Part shown: positions 1-12,430 of the stretch, piece after piece
Layout of the letters: each line of letters begins with the position of its first letter
Numbering within the stretch: position 1 is the stretch's first letter
Origin: Nothopassalora personata
Taxonomy: Eukaryota; Ascomycota; Dothideomycetes; Mycosphaerellales; Mycosphaerellaceae
Reading direction: 5' to 3'
Length of the DNA: 64,000 nt
Assembly: GCA_033816765.1 (NCBI GenBank)
Contig: CM066292.1
Location: forward strand, 1,054,001-1,118,000
The notes under the pieces: model-generated
Told to the model about the DNA's origin: nothing
What the model saw: the letters and a program-made list of their open reading frames with translations, nothing else
The model's database searches: none
Program-made: the position numbers and the translations under genes

Positions 1-560
1 CCTATCCGTTATTTTACCTTTTAGCCCTTAGTCTAACTTCCTCTATATCTACTGTAGCTTATAACTTTACTATATCCTGTAGCGTAGACATGCTCCTATA
101 ATTATAATTGTTATATAAAGTTTTAGCTGTATTATTTACGCTATTATAATTAGAGTTATTATTTACCTCTATAGTTAGCGGGCCTAAGGTATTGTTACTA
201 AGCTCTAGTAAGATAGAACAACTAGTATTATCCCTATTTAGTAAATTACTTAGTAAATTTAAGCTAAAATTATTGTTATTAAGGTTTATACTAGAACTAG
301 AAGGCTCTATAATATAATTGATTTATTTATTAGTACTATCTAAACGTAATATCTTATTTCTTAGCTCGTTAGGCTTCTTAGCCTTATAATTCTACTTACT
401 AGAGGCGTTATTATCCTTCTTAAAGTATAACTCATTATTTACCTTAAATTTCCTTACGATAGTAGGTTCTTTATCTTTAGTACTATCTTAATGTATTTTT
501 CTTAAGAACTTTGCGTCTTTAGCGTATACTATATAATGTAAATTAAAGAGAAGTTATTAA
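1..560 (-). pseudogene. Copia linker fragment 1 (integrase-RT spacer relic)
   Basis: On the minus strand this segment aligns by eye with the spacer between integrase and reverse transcriptase of the Copia relic at about 7.66-8.13 kb. Shared words include the stretch read on plus as agctcgttaggcttc and the ctttagtactatct/ctttagggctatct block. Only the spacer is present; no integrase or RT flanks it. The same segment recurs near 11.6, 12.8, 17.3, 33.8, 38.7 and 39.6 kb. It is stop-ridden and AT-rich as expected after RIP. The left edge may continue outside the window. Confidence 0.6.
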
Positions 561-1995
561 TTTATAATCTTTATTTAGCTACTAAGAAAAGTATAAAGCA
601 GTATAAAGCACTGTAAGAAGATAGATTCTATAAGTACTATATAAATAGTACGAATTCTAGTAAAAAGATACTAGAAGATACTAAAATATTTTAACTTATA
701 ACTATAATTCTATTGAAAAGCTTACCTTAGCTGCTTTAGGCTAGTTCTAGCTTAGCGATACAAAATATCGATTATATACGTAGTGTTACGTATATAATAA
801 AGTCTAGAAGGCTATATTCTCACTAGAAGGGAATCTAGATTATTAGTTAGATTATTCTTAATAGAAGCTATTATAAATGTGCTTCTAAGTAAAGGCCTAT
901 CTACGTAACAAATTACGTAGCGTAGAAGGTTCTAGAAGTCTATAGTAAAGGAATATAGATATGTAGTATTAGCCTTTCAGATAGGCTAAGAAATAAGTCT
1001 CCTTACTACCTTTATATACCTAACCTATCCTTTATTTTACCTCTAATCCTTTAGGCTAACTTCTACTATATCTACTCTAGCTAATATAGCTAATATATCT
1101 TATAGCACTAATATATTCTACCATTAGTAGATTAAAGTTAGGTTGTAGTGGAAGCTAGCCTTAGGAATATGTAGTAAAGTTATAGTAAATTGAGGATAAT
1201 AGTTAATATAATACTTATAAGAGTAGTAGACTTACTTAATTACTTTACTCTATGTAACGAGCTAATTATACTCCTGTTCATATTTTATTATAGGTTCTTA
1301 GAATATTCTACGCCGCTTGATCTATTCTAAAAGCGTTACTTCTCTAAGTAGTAGATTTATAAGAAGTTTCATCTAGAGTATTCTAATTATTAATCTAGCA
1401 CCCTGTTTAGTAAGGCTAGAACTATTTAGATTTTGAAATATACGTAATACTACGTATAAAACTTATATTTAGTACCGCTAGTCTAGTACTAGCTTAGTAA
1501 CATTACTTAGTTACTTATACCTATATAGATGGCTAATTCTTCTCTTAGTAATATTTAGGTATAGACTCGAAACACCTTCTACGCCATATAATATATTACG
1601 TAGGCGCAATTATACTTATAAGTAGATTTATAGGAACTTATAACTAGAACATTCTACTTTATTCTATAACTTAACTTCTAGACTGCCTAGAGCGTTTAAG
1701 ATTTTAATATAGTTAGAAAGTAACTAGTTCTAACTACATTAGGAGCTACTAGTTAAGTGCTTACCTACTACGGCTATAGTTAAATAATTTATAGTATTAT
1801 AATTAGAGGTGCTAGTTTTATACTTATTTAGAATTATAACTAAGATAGTAACTCCTAAGAATAGTAGTTTTTATCTACTTAATAGCTAATAGTACTTTAC
1901 TAAGTAGCTATATGAAGCTTAGAAACTAATATAAACTAAAGCTCTAGACTTGCTAGATTAAAACTATAGCTAATTCTAGGCCAGTAATTCTTTTA
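561..1995. repeat. Mosaic of dispersed repeat pieces (families A/B)
   Basis: This stretch has no supportable gene. It contains minus-oriented family B material (about 690-1,000) and then plus-oriented family A/B material starting near the ggaagctagcctta word at about 1,148. It ends with the actatcttagg-type block followed by ctttactaagtagctatat near 1,890-1,920. The copies are diverged and chimeric, so I do not give exact element edges. Confidence 0.5.
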
Positions 1996-2410
1996 TCCCA
2001 TTAAGAATATTGGCTCTACTTAGGTTTCTAACGTAGCTAGCTATTGTACTCTTTTTTCTATATTAAAGGAGTTTTACTATAAAAAGGAGTCTATAAGGGG
2101 TTAATTAGTAAAGGATGACCCTTAATTATAGAGCTATACATAAAAGAGCTATAAATAAAGGTCTTAGTCCTAGAACTGAATAATATTAATATTAATAATA
2201 ACTTGTATCTTACTTATTTTTTCTTTAACGTAGTAAGTAATGCCTTTGAAGAAAGTTATAAGTTTTGAACTAAACTAATTCAATTAGTAAATAACGGCTA
2301 GCTCTATAACTATAAACTAAATTTTAGCCTACTGTACCTAGGTATACCTAGAAGGATTTAAGGTTCACTAGGGTAAAGAGCTATTATATCTTCTTTACAC
2401 ACCTAGAGCC
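1996..2410 (+). repeat. Solo 3'-end/LTR-like piece of Copia family 1
   Basis: The segment aligns on the plus strand with the sequence following the Copia relic at 31,015-31,430. Shared landmarks in order are cttaattatagagcta, a block around the former ccttagtcctagaact, the gcctttgaagaaagttata/gcctttagagaaagttata block and aataacggcta. No pol sequence precedes it, so it looks like a solo LTR or an isolated 3' end. The true LTR boundaries are not resolved because I could not pair this with a 5' LTR. Confidence 0.55.
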
Positions 2411-4420
2411 TTGTATACTATATAATCTATAACGTAGGTAGTTTCTTACTTAGCAGTAGAGCGTTATAATAGCTTAAATCTAAAACATTTAGTTAAATAA
2501 ATAATCTAGCTTCTCTTCTAGTAGTAATGTAAACTTTTAGACTTTACGATACATATAATACTATTTCTATAACTTATATTAAGTACCGCTAAGCTACTAC
2601 TAGCCTAAAGTAGCTAGAGTAAGCTAGAGTAAGCCATTTTAGAGTTATATTATAACTTTCTAGAATATTTATATCTTCTATTACTACTAGAACTTGTACT
2701 ATCTCATTAACGTACTTGTACTATCCTCTTATACTATTTCATACTACTTTATACTTTACTAAGTAGCTTTATTAACATTCTAATTTAATATTACTACGTC
2801 TTATAGGCTCTTTAACATTACATATACCTATACCTTGTAGCCTCTACTTACTTAATTCTAGTATATCAGTAGGCTATTTATCTAGTCTTTAGAAGAAAGC
2901 ATAGCCTATAACTCCCTATATAAGTACTTTTACCTTGGTAACTATTACCTTTATTAGAAAGGTAGTTTATAGCGGAAGCTAGCCTTAAGATTTGTAAGAT
3001 AGTTGTAGTAAATAGTAGGTATAAGAGTAGTAAGTAGTAGTAAGAGTAGTAGAGCTTACTTCATTACTTATACTTATCTAGAAGGATAATTCTACTCTTA
3101 TTTATATTCGATTATAGACTCCTAGAAGCTTCTATACTACGTAATCTATTACGTAGGCGTATATATTCTTAGAAGTGGATTAATAAGAAGTTATAACTAG
3201 AACATTCTATTTAATTCTATAACCTAACTTCTAGACTACCTAGAGCATTCTAGATTTCTACATAATTCGAAACTAATATATCTTAGCTACGTTAGGAGCC
3301 GCTAGTCTAGTCCTAGCCTACTACGGCTGTAGGAGAGTTATTTATAGTATTATAAGTAAAAGTTCTAGTATTCTACTATCTTAGGATTGTAACTAAGATG
3401 GTAACTACTAAGAATAGTAGTTTATATCTACTTTATAGCTAAGAGCACTTTACTAAGTAGCTATATAAAGCTTATAAACTAATAACCTTTATATTACTTA
3501 TAGGACTATATTAGTTATAGACTTTATATAGCTATAAGATAAAGAGCTATTAGCTATAAGGTAGATATAAACGACTATTACTAGTAGTTACTATCTTAAT
3601 TACAATTCTAAAATCGTATAATACTAGAACTTTTATTTATAACGCCGTAAATAATTCAACTCTAGCCCGTAAAAAGCTAGCGCTAGACTAGCTACTCTCT
3701 ATTAAGCTAAAATCGCTTAATTTTATACTAGGGTTAAGTCTAGAAGGCACTAGGCTATCTAGAACTTAATCTATAGAATAGAATAGAATATTATAGTTAT
3801 TACTTCTTATAAATCTACGTCTTAGTATAATTACGCTATAAACTAAGCCTTCTAGATTGTATTATACATAAAGGAGTATGTATTAGTCTTACATTTAAAA
3901 CCGTAAGTCTAGTACTAGCCTTATACGGCTGGAATGTGTTATTTTAGAGAGGTATAACAATAACTTCCTTATATATTCTAGTATCTAAAATGTTAACGTT
4001 ACTTTAGTATAGTTATCTTACTTTTAGTAGAAGTACCCTTACTATATACTAGATATGTAGCTTATAAATAAAGAATATTAGTCTATAAGCTTACTATTAC
4101 TACTAAGTAAAGCAGTATAAGCTATGTAGTGGATATTAAATACTACTTTTAGTAGTTTCTATCTTTATAATAATTCTTAGATAGTATAATACTAGATCTT
4201 CTAATAATAACGTAAGAACTACTTTAATTAAACTTATAATAGGCTAGCGCTAGACTAGCGGCTTCTTTTATAGTATATACTTTTACCTTTTTACTATAAT
4301 AAAATCTAGGACACTCTACGTAGTCTACAAGCTAGGTTTTAAAGTAAAGAACATTTTAGTGATAACTTCTTAAATCCTGCCTCTAAGAGTAATTATACTA
4401 AGTAGAAGATTACGCGGCGT
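2411..4420. repeat. Dispersed repeat mosaic, including family A copies
   Basis: The segment is non-coding and repeat-derived. A fairly complete plus-strand family A copy runs from about 2,971 (agcggaagctagcctta) to 3,484 (cttataaactaata). It is followed by a minus-strand family A piece at about 3,512-3,860. A short family C piece lies at about 2,870-2,940. The remainder is diverged family B. Confidence 0.5.
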
Positions 4421-4538
4421 AGAACGTTCTAGGAGTTAATAGTTAGATATAAATAATAGTGGACCTAACTGTCTAGATTAGAACGTTCTAGGAGTTAATA
4501 GTTAGATATAAATAATAGTGGACCTAACTGTCTAGATA
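4421..4538. repeat. 59-bp tandem duplication
   Basis: Two adjacent, nearly identical 59 bp units (4,421-4,479 and 4,480-4,538) each begin agaacgttctaggagttaat and end near gtctagat. They differ only in the last base or so. This small local duplication lies inside family A/B-type repeat DNA and appears younger than most of the surrounding RIP changes. Confidence 0.85.
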
Positions 4539-6104
4539 TTTTCGTATAATTAACTAAGTAGGTAGTATATACTACTCTTTAAAGTATTATACTGAATATT
4601 ATCTTTAATTCACTATAAGTATTCTATAAATTGCAAAACTAGCTTCTACTATAACCCAACCTAACTTTTAATAGGTAAGCTATTTTATAGAGCTATATTT
4701 ATAACTTCTTAAAGATAGAATTATCCTAGGTATTATTATTCTTACTCTTTTAGTAGCTATCTTTCTTCTAGTATAATTATACTCAGTATATTCTATTTAT
4801 TTTCTTATAAGCTCTATACTTAAAACTTATCCTATATTTTACCTTTATCCTTAAGGTTAAAAGTATAAAAAGTTAATCTATAGCGGAAGCTCGTCTTAAG
4901 AATTATAGTAAAGTTATAGCAAATCTAGAACAATAGTCAAGATAAAAGTTAAAAGAGTAGTAGACTTACTTAGTTACTTTATCTTATCTAATAGGCTACT
5001 TCTATAGTTGTCTATCTATATTTTACTAAATACAGGCCTCTAGAATATCTCTACGCTGCCTAATCTATTACGTAGGCATTACTTCTATTAGAAGTAGATT
5101 TATAAGAAATTATATCTAGAGCGTTCTAATTAATAATCTAGAGCCCTATCTTATAAGGCTAGAACTCTTAATATAAGTTATATATGTAGTCCTATATAGA
5201 TAAGAGAATCTATAAATAATAGAATCTAAAGTACTACTAAGTTAGTACTAGTCTATAGTAGCTAGAGGAAGCTATTTTAGAAGTTATAGTTATCACTTTA
5301 AATACTCTAGTATCTTAAGGTAGCTAGTACTAAATTTGCCCTATCGTACTAGCTTTATACTTTACTAAGTAGCTTCTTAAGGTTCAAAACTAATATTTAC
5401 AAGTAGTTATATCTAGAACATCTAGATTAATAGCTAGAACCGGCTGGACTCTATTATAGACTAAAAAGTATACTCTCTTCTATAAGATAGATAAATTGCT
5501 TATACATATACATTAACTAAGTATATCTGTACTATAGAGTATAGGTACGCGTAATTTTAGAAAGCCTATAGGACGTAACGTTAGGCTAATTATAGCCTAA
5601 TGTATTAGAAGGTAGGTATAGAGTAGAAGTTAGCCTGAGGATAGTCGTAGTAAATAGTAGGTATAAGAGGTATAACAGTAGTAAGTACTAGGTATAGTAG
5701 TAAGAGTAGTAGAACTTGCTTCGTTACTTATACCTATCTAGAGGGCTGAATCTAACCTTATTTATATTGAGTTATAGACTCCTAGAACCTTCTATACTAC
5801 GTAATCTATTACGTAGGTATACGTAGCCGTAGATATTTGAAGTGGATTCGTAAGAAGTTATAGCTAGAATACTCTATTTAACTCTATAACTCAACTTCTA
5901 GACCGCGTAGAGCGTTTTAGATTTCAATATAGTCAGAAACTAGTACGTTCTAAATATTTTAGGAGCTACTAGTCCGGCCCTAGCCTATTACAGCTATAGT
6001 CAAATGATTTATAGCCTTATAAATAAAAGTTCTAGCATTCTACTATCTTAGGATTGTAACTAAGATAGTAACTACTAAGAATAGTAGTCTATATCTACTT
6101 TATT
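4539..6104. repeat. Family B, C and A repeat pieces up to Copia relic
   Basis: A plus-strand family B copy runs from about 4,872 (tagcggaagctcg) to 5,397 (aaggttcaaaactaatat). A minus-strand family C piece lies at about 5,450-5,600. A plus-strand family A copy begins near 5,610 and breaks off at about 6,104 after ctatatctacttta, exactly where Copia-derived sequence starts. The truncated family A end marks the Copia junction. Confidence 0.5.
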
Positions 6105-8326
6105 TGTCTTATACGCATTCTCGGACTAAGTAATATCATATATCGATATACTTAGCCTTAGCGTAGTACTCGGGATTATTAGCTAGCTCCATTATGGATT
6201 TAGAACCCGTAAAGATAGAATTAAGGCCCGTATCTATCCCTATTTCAAGGTATAGATCTCTTAAAAAGAGAAACTCTTTTATAGTCTCTTTTAGGGCTGT
6301 ATACTTGGCTTTATAACTTAATAGCGTAACTAATTTTTAAAGAATACTACGCTAACTTATAGGCGCTTTAGGTTATAAGGTAAAAATATATCCCGTAGTA
6401 CTTTTTCTAGTTGTGAAATTAGCCCCCTAATTAGGATTGCTATAGCCTTTTAATAGGGGTAGCGATTATGCTTTATAGACTAGATTTAGCTCGTAAGTCT
6501 AAGGATCGTTTAAGTATTTCTAAATCCTATTAAGTGCTTTAAAATGTAAGCTATTAGGATTAGAAGTAAATTTAGCTTCGTACCCTACGGCGTAGCTAAT
6601 ATCTAGCCTACTTTTAATAGCTAGGTAGATTAAGGACCTACTTTAGCTTAAAATAACTAAGTGTCTTCTAAACTAGCTTATTCCTTATCTTTCCCTAGAT
6701 AGAGGCTCTTTTCTATAGGGCTACTAACTAGATTTCGGCCTCTCTTATTAAATAAGAATCTTATCTAAATACCCTTTTTAAGATAGGGTAATAGACTTAT
6801 TCTTACGGTTAGAAGTAACCTCGATCCCTAGATAATAATTAACGTTGCCTAGATCGCTTAATTTAAGCAACTTAGAGAGGTTATCCTTTAGATCCCTTAT
6901 CAGTCCTGAATTAGGACTAAATATAAGCATATCGTCTACGTAGCATATTATTATAATGCCTATATTAGTGTTTTTAAAGGCCGCCTCGTCTTTCTTAAAA
7001 GGAACAAAGCCTAGTTTTTATAATATAGACTTAAGGTATAAATACCATTGTCTAGAGGCTTGTTTGAACCTATAGAGCGCCGTATTTAAACGATAAACTC
7101 TTGGAGTATTATCCTTAAAATCTAAAGGCTATTCTACGCATAATTCTTTATCTATAGAGCTATTAGGGAACGCTAATTTAACGTCCCAATGTTATATTTC
7201 GTAATCGTTATAAGCCGTATAATGGAATAAATAGCGCTAAGTTTTAGGATAATAAGTAGTCCTAAAAGTCTCGTTGTAATCTACTCTAAATCTTTGTTTG
7301 TAGGCCCTTTATAACCTACCTACTCTTATATTTGATTATATTACCTTTAGAGTCGGTTTTTGTCTTATAAACCTACCGTCCTTTAAGGGCTACGTAATCT
7401 TTAGGTAGATTAACGAAGTCCTAAGTTTTAAGCTTATTTAAGTCGTTAAGTTTACATTTTTTACATTTTATTGACTCTAGCCATTTATGTTTATTAGGAC
7501 TAGTTATTGCGTCTTTATAAGTAATAGGATAGGCGGTTTTTAGCCCGCTATAGTTAGCCAATAGCGCTAATTTATCCTCTAATCTATCGTCTAGAAGTAT
7601 TTTAGAAGTAGAATATAGATTACGTAAAGTTATAATCTCTTTACTATTATAATTATTATTTAAGACTCTAGCGCTATTTATGCATGCTATTATAATCGTA
7701 AGTTTTATTTATCTCTATAGATAACGGGTCTACGTCCTCGTTAATAAGGTCTAATGTAGTAGGACGGTCAATAATCTCCCTGTTTAGAAAGTTTTTGGAC
7801 AATTTTATACTAAAGATGTAATTATTGAGGTTTATAGTAGGATTACGAGCCTCTACGCTATCGCTAGTATTGTAACTAGCATTTTTTAAGCTTAATGTTT
7901 AATGTATTAGCTCGTTAGGCTTCGTAGCTATTTTATTTTATTTACTAGAAGCATTATAATTCTTACTAAAATTTAACTTATTGTTTATCTCAAAAACACT
8001 AACTATAGTAGGTTCTTTAGTTTTAGGGCTATCTAAATAGGTTCTCTCTAAGACCTTTACGTCTCTAGCGAAGATAATACGATATATATTAAGGTCTAGA
8101 AATTTATAATCACCGTAATTGGTATAAACTAATAGAATAGCCTTATTAACGCGTGTCTCTAGCTTTTTAGGACTAGCATTACAATAATACGCAATAGAAC
8201 CGAAGATTCTTATATTACTTAGGTCGGGTATAGTCCCGTACCTTAGTTTATAGGGTGTTTTAAACCCTAAACTAGAGAGTATAGGGTTCTATTATAAATG
8301 TAGACCGCCGCTGAAACTGCTTCCCC

Positions 8327-8767
8327 CTATATATAACGAGGTAAATTAGCATCGTATAACATAGCGCGTACTTTAGATATTATAGTACGTTTAGGTCTTT
8401 CTTCAATAGCGTTTTGTTCGGAATAAAAAGGCGCGCTAAATTTATACCCTATACTGCTATTATCTAATAAGTCCTTAAATTCTTTAGATAAGAATTCTAA
8501 GGTATTACCTGTTCTAAAGACTTTAAGTCTAGGCCTTTTAGCGCTATTAGACGAAGAATTTTCTGTACGTACTTTAAAGGCTTTAAAAGAACAAAAAGCA
8601 TTGGATTTAGACTTAATAATATCTACCTCTATATATCTTAAATAATTATCACTAAAGCTAGTAAAATAACAATATCCGTAATTAGTCGTAGGTTCTATAG
8701 GACCGTAAATATTGAAACTAACTTTATCTAGAAAAGCTTCTACTTCCGTGCTCTTATTACAATTCAT
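8327..8767 (-). pseudogene. Copia integrase core fragment of relic 1
   Basis: This 146-codon open stretch is the longest intact piece of Copia relic 1. It reads as a Copia integrase catalytic core (rve). An early D..F-N-I-Y-G-P block is followed by Y-x-Y-F-x-S-F and K-S-x-x-F..F-K. A G-N-T-L-E-F block stands in place of the usual D-N-G-x-E-F, so the second catalytic Asp is lost. The block A-P-F-Y-S-E-Q-N-A-I-E-E-R-P contains the Q-N-x-x-x-E-R motif with the third acidic residue. Integrase normally joins cDNA ends to the host chromosome. Here it is isolated, has lost key residues and cannot function. The matching region of the plus-strand relic is about 26,890-27,330. Confidence 0.8.
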
Positions 8768-8888
8768 TTTTCAAGTTGCTTTTGCTTTAATATAAATTTT
8801 GTAATTTAAGAGCCTAGGATTGTGTTTATCTATCTTTACGCCTGATTTTTTCTAAGGCATTAAGTTTAATACGTCTTAGTCTTTTATG

Positions 8889-9167
8889 CTAAATTAGTAA
8901 ATTATTTCCGCTAGAATTAATAGTATAGCACGTACTTTCTTCGTATTTTTTAGGGGGAAAGATAGCTATTTTATATAGCAGTTTTTCCTTAATAGCTCTA
9001 GTAACAAGAGTATGAAGTTCGCTATATAAATTAATAACTCTATTCTTAAAACGGGCATAGTAGTTACAGGCATCTAATTCCAATAGACTTATAAGATTTA
9101 TGCCTATCTTAGGGGTATAAAGGTAATCCTTTAGAAGAACTACCTTATTTACATCTCTAAAACGCAA
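8889..9167 (-). pseudogene. Copia GAG-pre-integrase fragment of relic 1
   Basis: This 92-codon open stretch lies immediately upstream (in the minus direction) of the integrase core. It carries the conserved block that follows the Copia protease: V-L-L-K-D-Y-L-Y-T-P-K-I-G-I-N-L-I-S-L, comparable to the family consensus V-L-Y-V-P-x-L-x-x-N-L-L-S. It is the link between protease and integrase zinc region. The next ~120 bp toward integrase contain stops. It is a relic with no independent function. Confidence 0.75.
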
Positions 9168-10256
9168 TTTAATATTGCCGCGCCCGTAAGAGATTAATTT
9201 ACCGGCGTTTCCCTATCGTAAAGTGGTTTTAATATCTTGAAACGTCGTAAAGTAATCCTTATTTGCTATAATATACTAGGAAGGGCCCAAATCTAGAATA
9301 AACTCGGTGAACTCTACGCTTTTAGCGCTATTATTATTATTATTAGCGCTTAAAACGGCTATAATTTTGCCGTTAGAGTCCTCTATATTAGAAAATAGTA
9401 CTTCTACTTTGCTATCCTTATTAGAATTAGCAAATAAAGCGTCGCTATCCTCTTTAGTATCCTAATTTTTAGACTTATAAGTATTATTACTTTTCCTAAT
9501 AGTCCTAATTCTTAGATTAGGATACTTCTTAAAACACGTAGATTCGTCGTGTCCTTTTCTATTATAGTAAGAACACTTTTTATTTAAATTATTGTCTTTA
9601 GGACCCTTATTTCCCGGCCTTTTAGGCCCGTAATATTTTTAAGTTTCACTCTTAGAATTATTTAGGAATAACGCGCTATCGTCTTTATCTTTAGTGCTAT
9701 ATCTTCTAATTTATCTAGAAGATTACTAAATAATTGTTCGAGAGTAAATGCCTCTATATTTACTCTTAAACTTCAACTTATAGAGGTAATAAAAGTCTCG
9801 TATTTGTCCGTTAGATTATTTAAAGTCTAAGCTATAACAAATTACTTAGGTAGTTCTATACCCTTAGACTTTAAATTATTGTATAAACGGCGAATAGTAG
9901 TCCTATATTTCTCTATTAAGTTATTACTCTTAGATAGCGTAGTATTAAAAAGCTCTCTTAAAAGTAGGAATGAGGAATTAAAACCATTAGGACTATATAA
10001 GTCCTCTAAGGCATTCTACGCTTCTAGGGCCGTCCGTATTCTTAGTTTGTATTTATAATAAAGGCCCGTCCTTGATAGATAATCTTATAACGGTAAGGGC
10101 TTTTTGCTTTATATCTTCCTCGTCCGTAATAGGTTCCTCTATATCCTTAATAAGGCCTTCTTTTATAAGGTACGCTTTAATTCTTAAGGTCTAAATTTAA
10201 TAATTAATTTAGCCTTTAAGACGCGTAATATTCAATGTCTTATCGTTAATAGACAT

Positions 10257-11017
10257 TGTTATTACGCTTTATAGTTGTAGTATCTTATGTTTCTAGAATT
10301 CGGGACAGAAGCGTCCTTAGAAGGAAGAATAAGAGCGATTTTTAATTCCTTAAAAATGCGTTATCCTTTTTGTAGAGAGATAGGCAGAATACTCTAGCTA
10401 CTTTCGTAGGGTCCCCGCCTAAGACTTTACTATTTCTTGTCCTAACGTATTAGTATACGGATTACTAGTAGGTTCCCCTTAAGAATTTTATACTATAAGT
10501 AACGCTAAAACTTCTAATTACTTAGCATAGCGCTCCGTAGGGACTTAATAACGCTACAGGCCATTTATAGTTAGATTCACCTTATATAGAGGATCTAAGA
10601 AAAGGTCCGTTTATATTCTTAGCTCGTAGGGTCGTTAAGATATTAACGTTTCCAAAAACGGTAAATTTTTGAGAGGTTAAAACACCCTAGGTTTTTAAAA
10701 ATCCGAGGTCTTTCCTAATTAGGAAGGTATACCGAGATTGGCTATGTCGCGTCGCTAGGTTATATATACCTCGTAGGTATAGTTGTTTTAGGTATAGTAC
10801 CCGTAATAAAGGTAAGGGAAATTCTTGTCCGAGTCGAACCTTATTTGTTTCTTAAAGGTTCTTACTTACTTCTCACTAGGTTTCACTTACTTTTGCTTAC
10901 TTTCGTTTGTTTCTACGCCCGAAGGTATAAATAAATAAGGCGTAGGTATTACTTCTAAATTGGCAGGGGTAACTAGGTTCCTTAGGCTAAGAGCTATTTA
11001 GACTTATAACCTATTAA
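10257..11017. other. Leader/5' flank of Copia relic 1, unassigned
   Basis: No coding region is visible. The sequence lies directly upstream of the relic's gag start and probably contains its 5' leader and LTR. It includes pyrimidine-rich runs near 10,860-10,920 (repeated cttactt/cttactttcg words). I could not find a matching LTR copy on the other side of the element because that end is truncated, so no LTR is called. Confidence 0.35.
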
Positions 11018-11563
11018 AAGGTAGGTATAGAGCGGAAGTTAGCCTTAGGATAGTCGTAGTAAATAGTAGGGATAAGAGGTATAAGAGTAGTAAGTATTAG
11101 GTATAGTAGTAAGAGTAGTAGAACTTACTTTGTTACTTATGCCTATCTAGAGGGCTAATTCTACTCTTATTTATATTTAATTATAGACTCCTAGAACCTA
11201 CTATACTATCTAATCTATTACGTAGGTATACGTAGGCGTAGATATTCTTAGAAGTAGATTTGTAAGAAGTTATAGCTAGAACACTCTATTTAACTCTATA
11301 ACTCAACTTCTAGACTGTGTAGAGCGTTCTAGATTTTAACATAGTTGGAGACTAGCACGTTCTAACTATTCTAGGAGCCGCTAGTTCGTTCCTAGCCTAT
11401 TACGGCTATAGTCGAGTTATTTATAGCGTTATAAATAAAAGTTCTAGCATTCTACTATCTTAGGATTATAACTAAGATAGTAACTACTAAGAATAGTAGT
11501 CTATATCCACTTTATAGCTAAGAGCACTTTACTAAATAACTATATAAAGCTTATAAACTAATA
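11018..11563 (+). repeat. Family A dispersed repeat, well-preserved copy
   Basis: This ~546 bp copy is bounded by ggtaggtatagagcggaagtt on the left and gcttataaactaata on the right. Internal landmarks shared with other copies are gtaatctattacgtaggt, the agaagtagatttgtaagaag block, ctattacggctatag, an inverted repeat around actatcttaggattataactaagatagta, and gcactttacta. It encodes nothing recognisable. Comparable copies lie at 2,971-3,484, 38,106-38,644 (plus) and 13,783-14,318, 17,911-18,456, 31,919-32,455 (minus). It could be a non-autonomous transposon or a solo LTR. The terminal dinucleotides are obscured by RIP. Confidence 0.7.
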
Positions 11564-12430
11564 TTTCTAAGAGACTTATCCTACGTTTTATCTTTTACCT
11601 TTTAGCCTTTAGACTTATATGTAGTAGATGTGCTAAAGCTAACATACTTAGTACATTCTATAGCGTAGATATATTCTTATAATTACAATTGTTAGTTACA
11701 TTTTAGCAATACAATTAGTGCTATTATTACATTTCAAATTTTAATACGTTACTATAGTTACTCAGTATATGCTTCTACTACTAAACTATAGCATAATAAA
11801 CAATTAGTATTATTTCTATTGAGTAACTCTTAAGGTAAATTAACGCTAAAACATTAATATTAAGGTTAATAGTAGAACTATAAGCTTCTACGTTAGTACT
11901 AGCATTTTTTCTAGTATTCTCTAAGCGTAATTACTTATTTTTTAGCTCGTTAGGCTTCTTAGCTATTTTATCCTACTTGCTAGAAGTCTTATTATCCTTA
12001 CTTAAGTTTAACCTCTTGTTTACTATTAGTTAGTATAGTACCTAGTATATTCTAGATTAAACATAGTTAGAAACTAGGTAGTTTAAACTATATTAGAAGT
12101 AGGCCATCCTATAGTAACTATAATAACTAGGATAAGAACTAGTAGAAGTAGTAGTTTATATGTACTTTATAGCAAATAGAGCTTAAGTACGTTACTATAG
12201 AGAGTTTATAAACCTATATTATTAGCTTAACTAAATTGTCTATTCTTGTTTCGTAGACGCTAGCTAATTTACTTTGTTATACCTACTAAGCGCGTCTTAA
12301 TAAGTCATATAATTAGTAGCTTGTCCGGTAAAAATAGCAAGTAGCGCTAACTTGTCTTAGAATCTATTATCTTCTAAAGTCTTATATGAAGCATTTTGTA
12401 ACATTACAATTTTAGTATAAATGTTAGAAG
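11564..12430 (-). pseudogene. Copia linker fragment 2 and continuation
   Basis: From about 11,575 to 12,030 the minus strand matches the Copia integrase-RT spacer (ttttagctcgttaggcttc landmark at ~11,940). Further on, 12,240-12,430 matches the spacer downstream of it. Together with the family A copy to its left, this block is duplicated at 38.1-39.76 kb. Confidence 0.6.

Larger units (their letters stand above)
6105..10256 (-). mobile_element. Copia relic 1 (gag-pol, minus strand, RIP-degraded)
   Basis: Read on the minus strand the order is gag, zinc knuckle, protease, GAG-pre-integrase, integrase, RT, RNase H, which is the Ty1/Copia order. A likely gag ATG sits at 10,254-10,256. The zinc knuckle lies at about 9,535-9,577, with the second Cys changed to Tyr. 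A degenerate protease motif (I-L-D-L-G-P-S) lies near 9,270-9,300. Integrase is at 8.33-8.77 kb. A YVDD reverse-transcriptase box reads near 6,930-6,960, and RNase H ends near 6.11 kb. The frame is broken by many TAA/TAG stops and some shifts. The 3' end and 3' LTR are missing, and the element stops against a truncated family A repeat. No functional product is expected. Confidence 0.85.
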
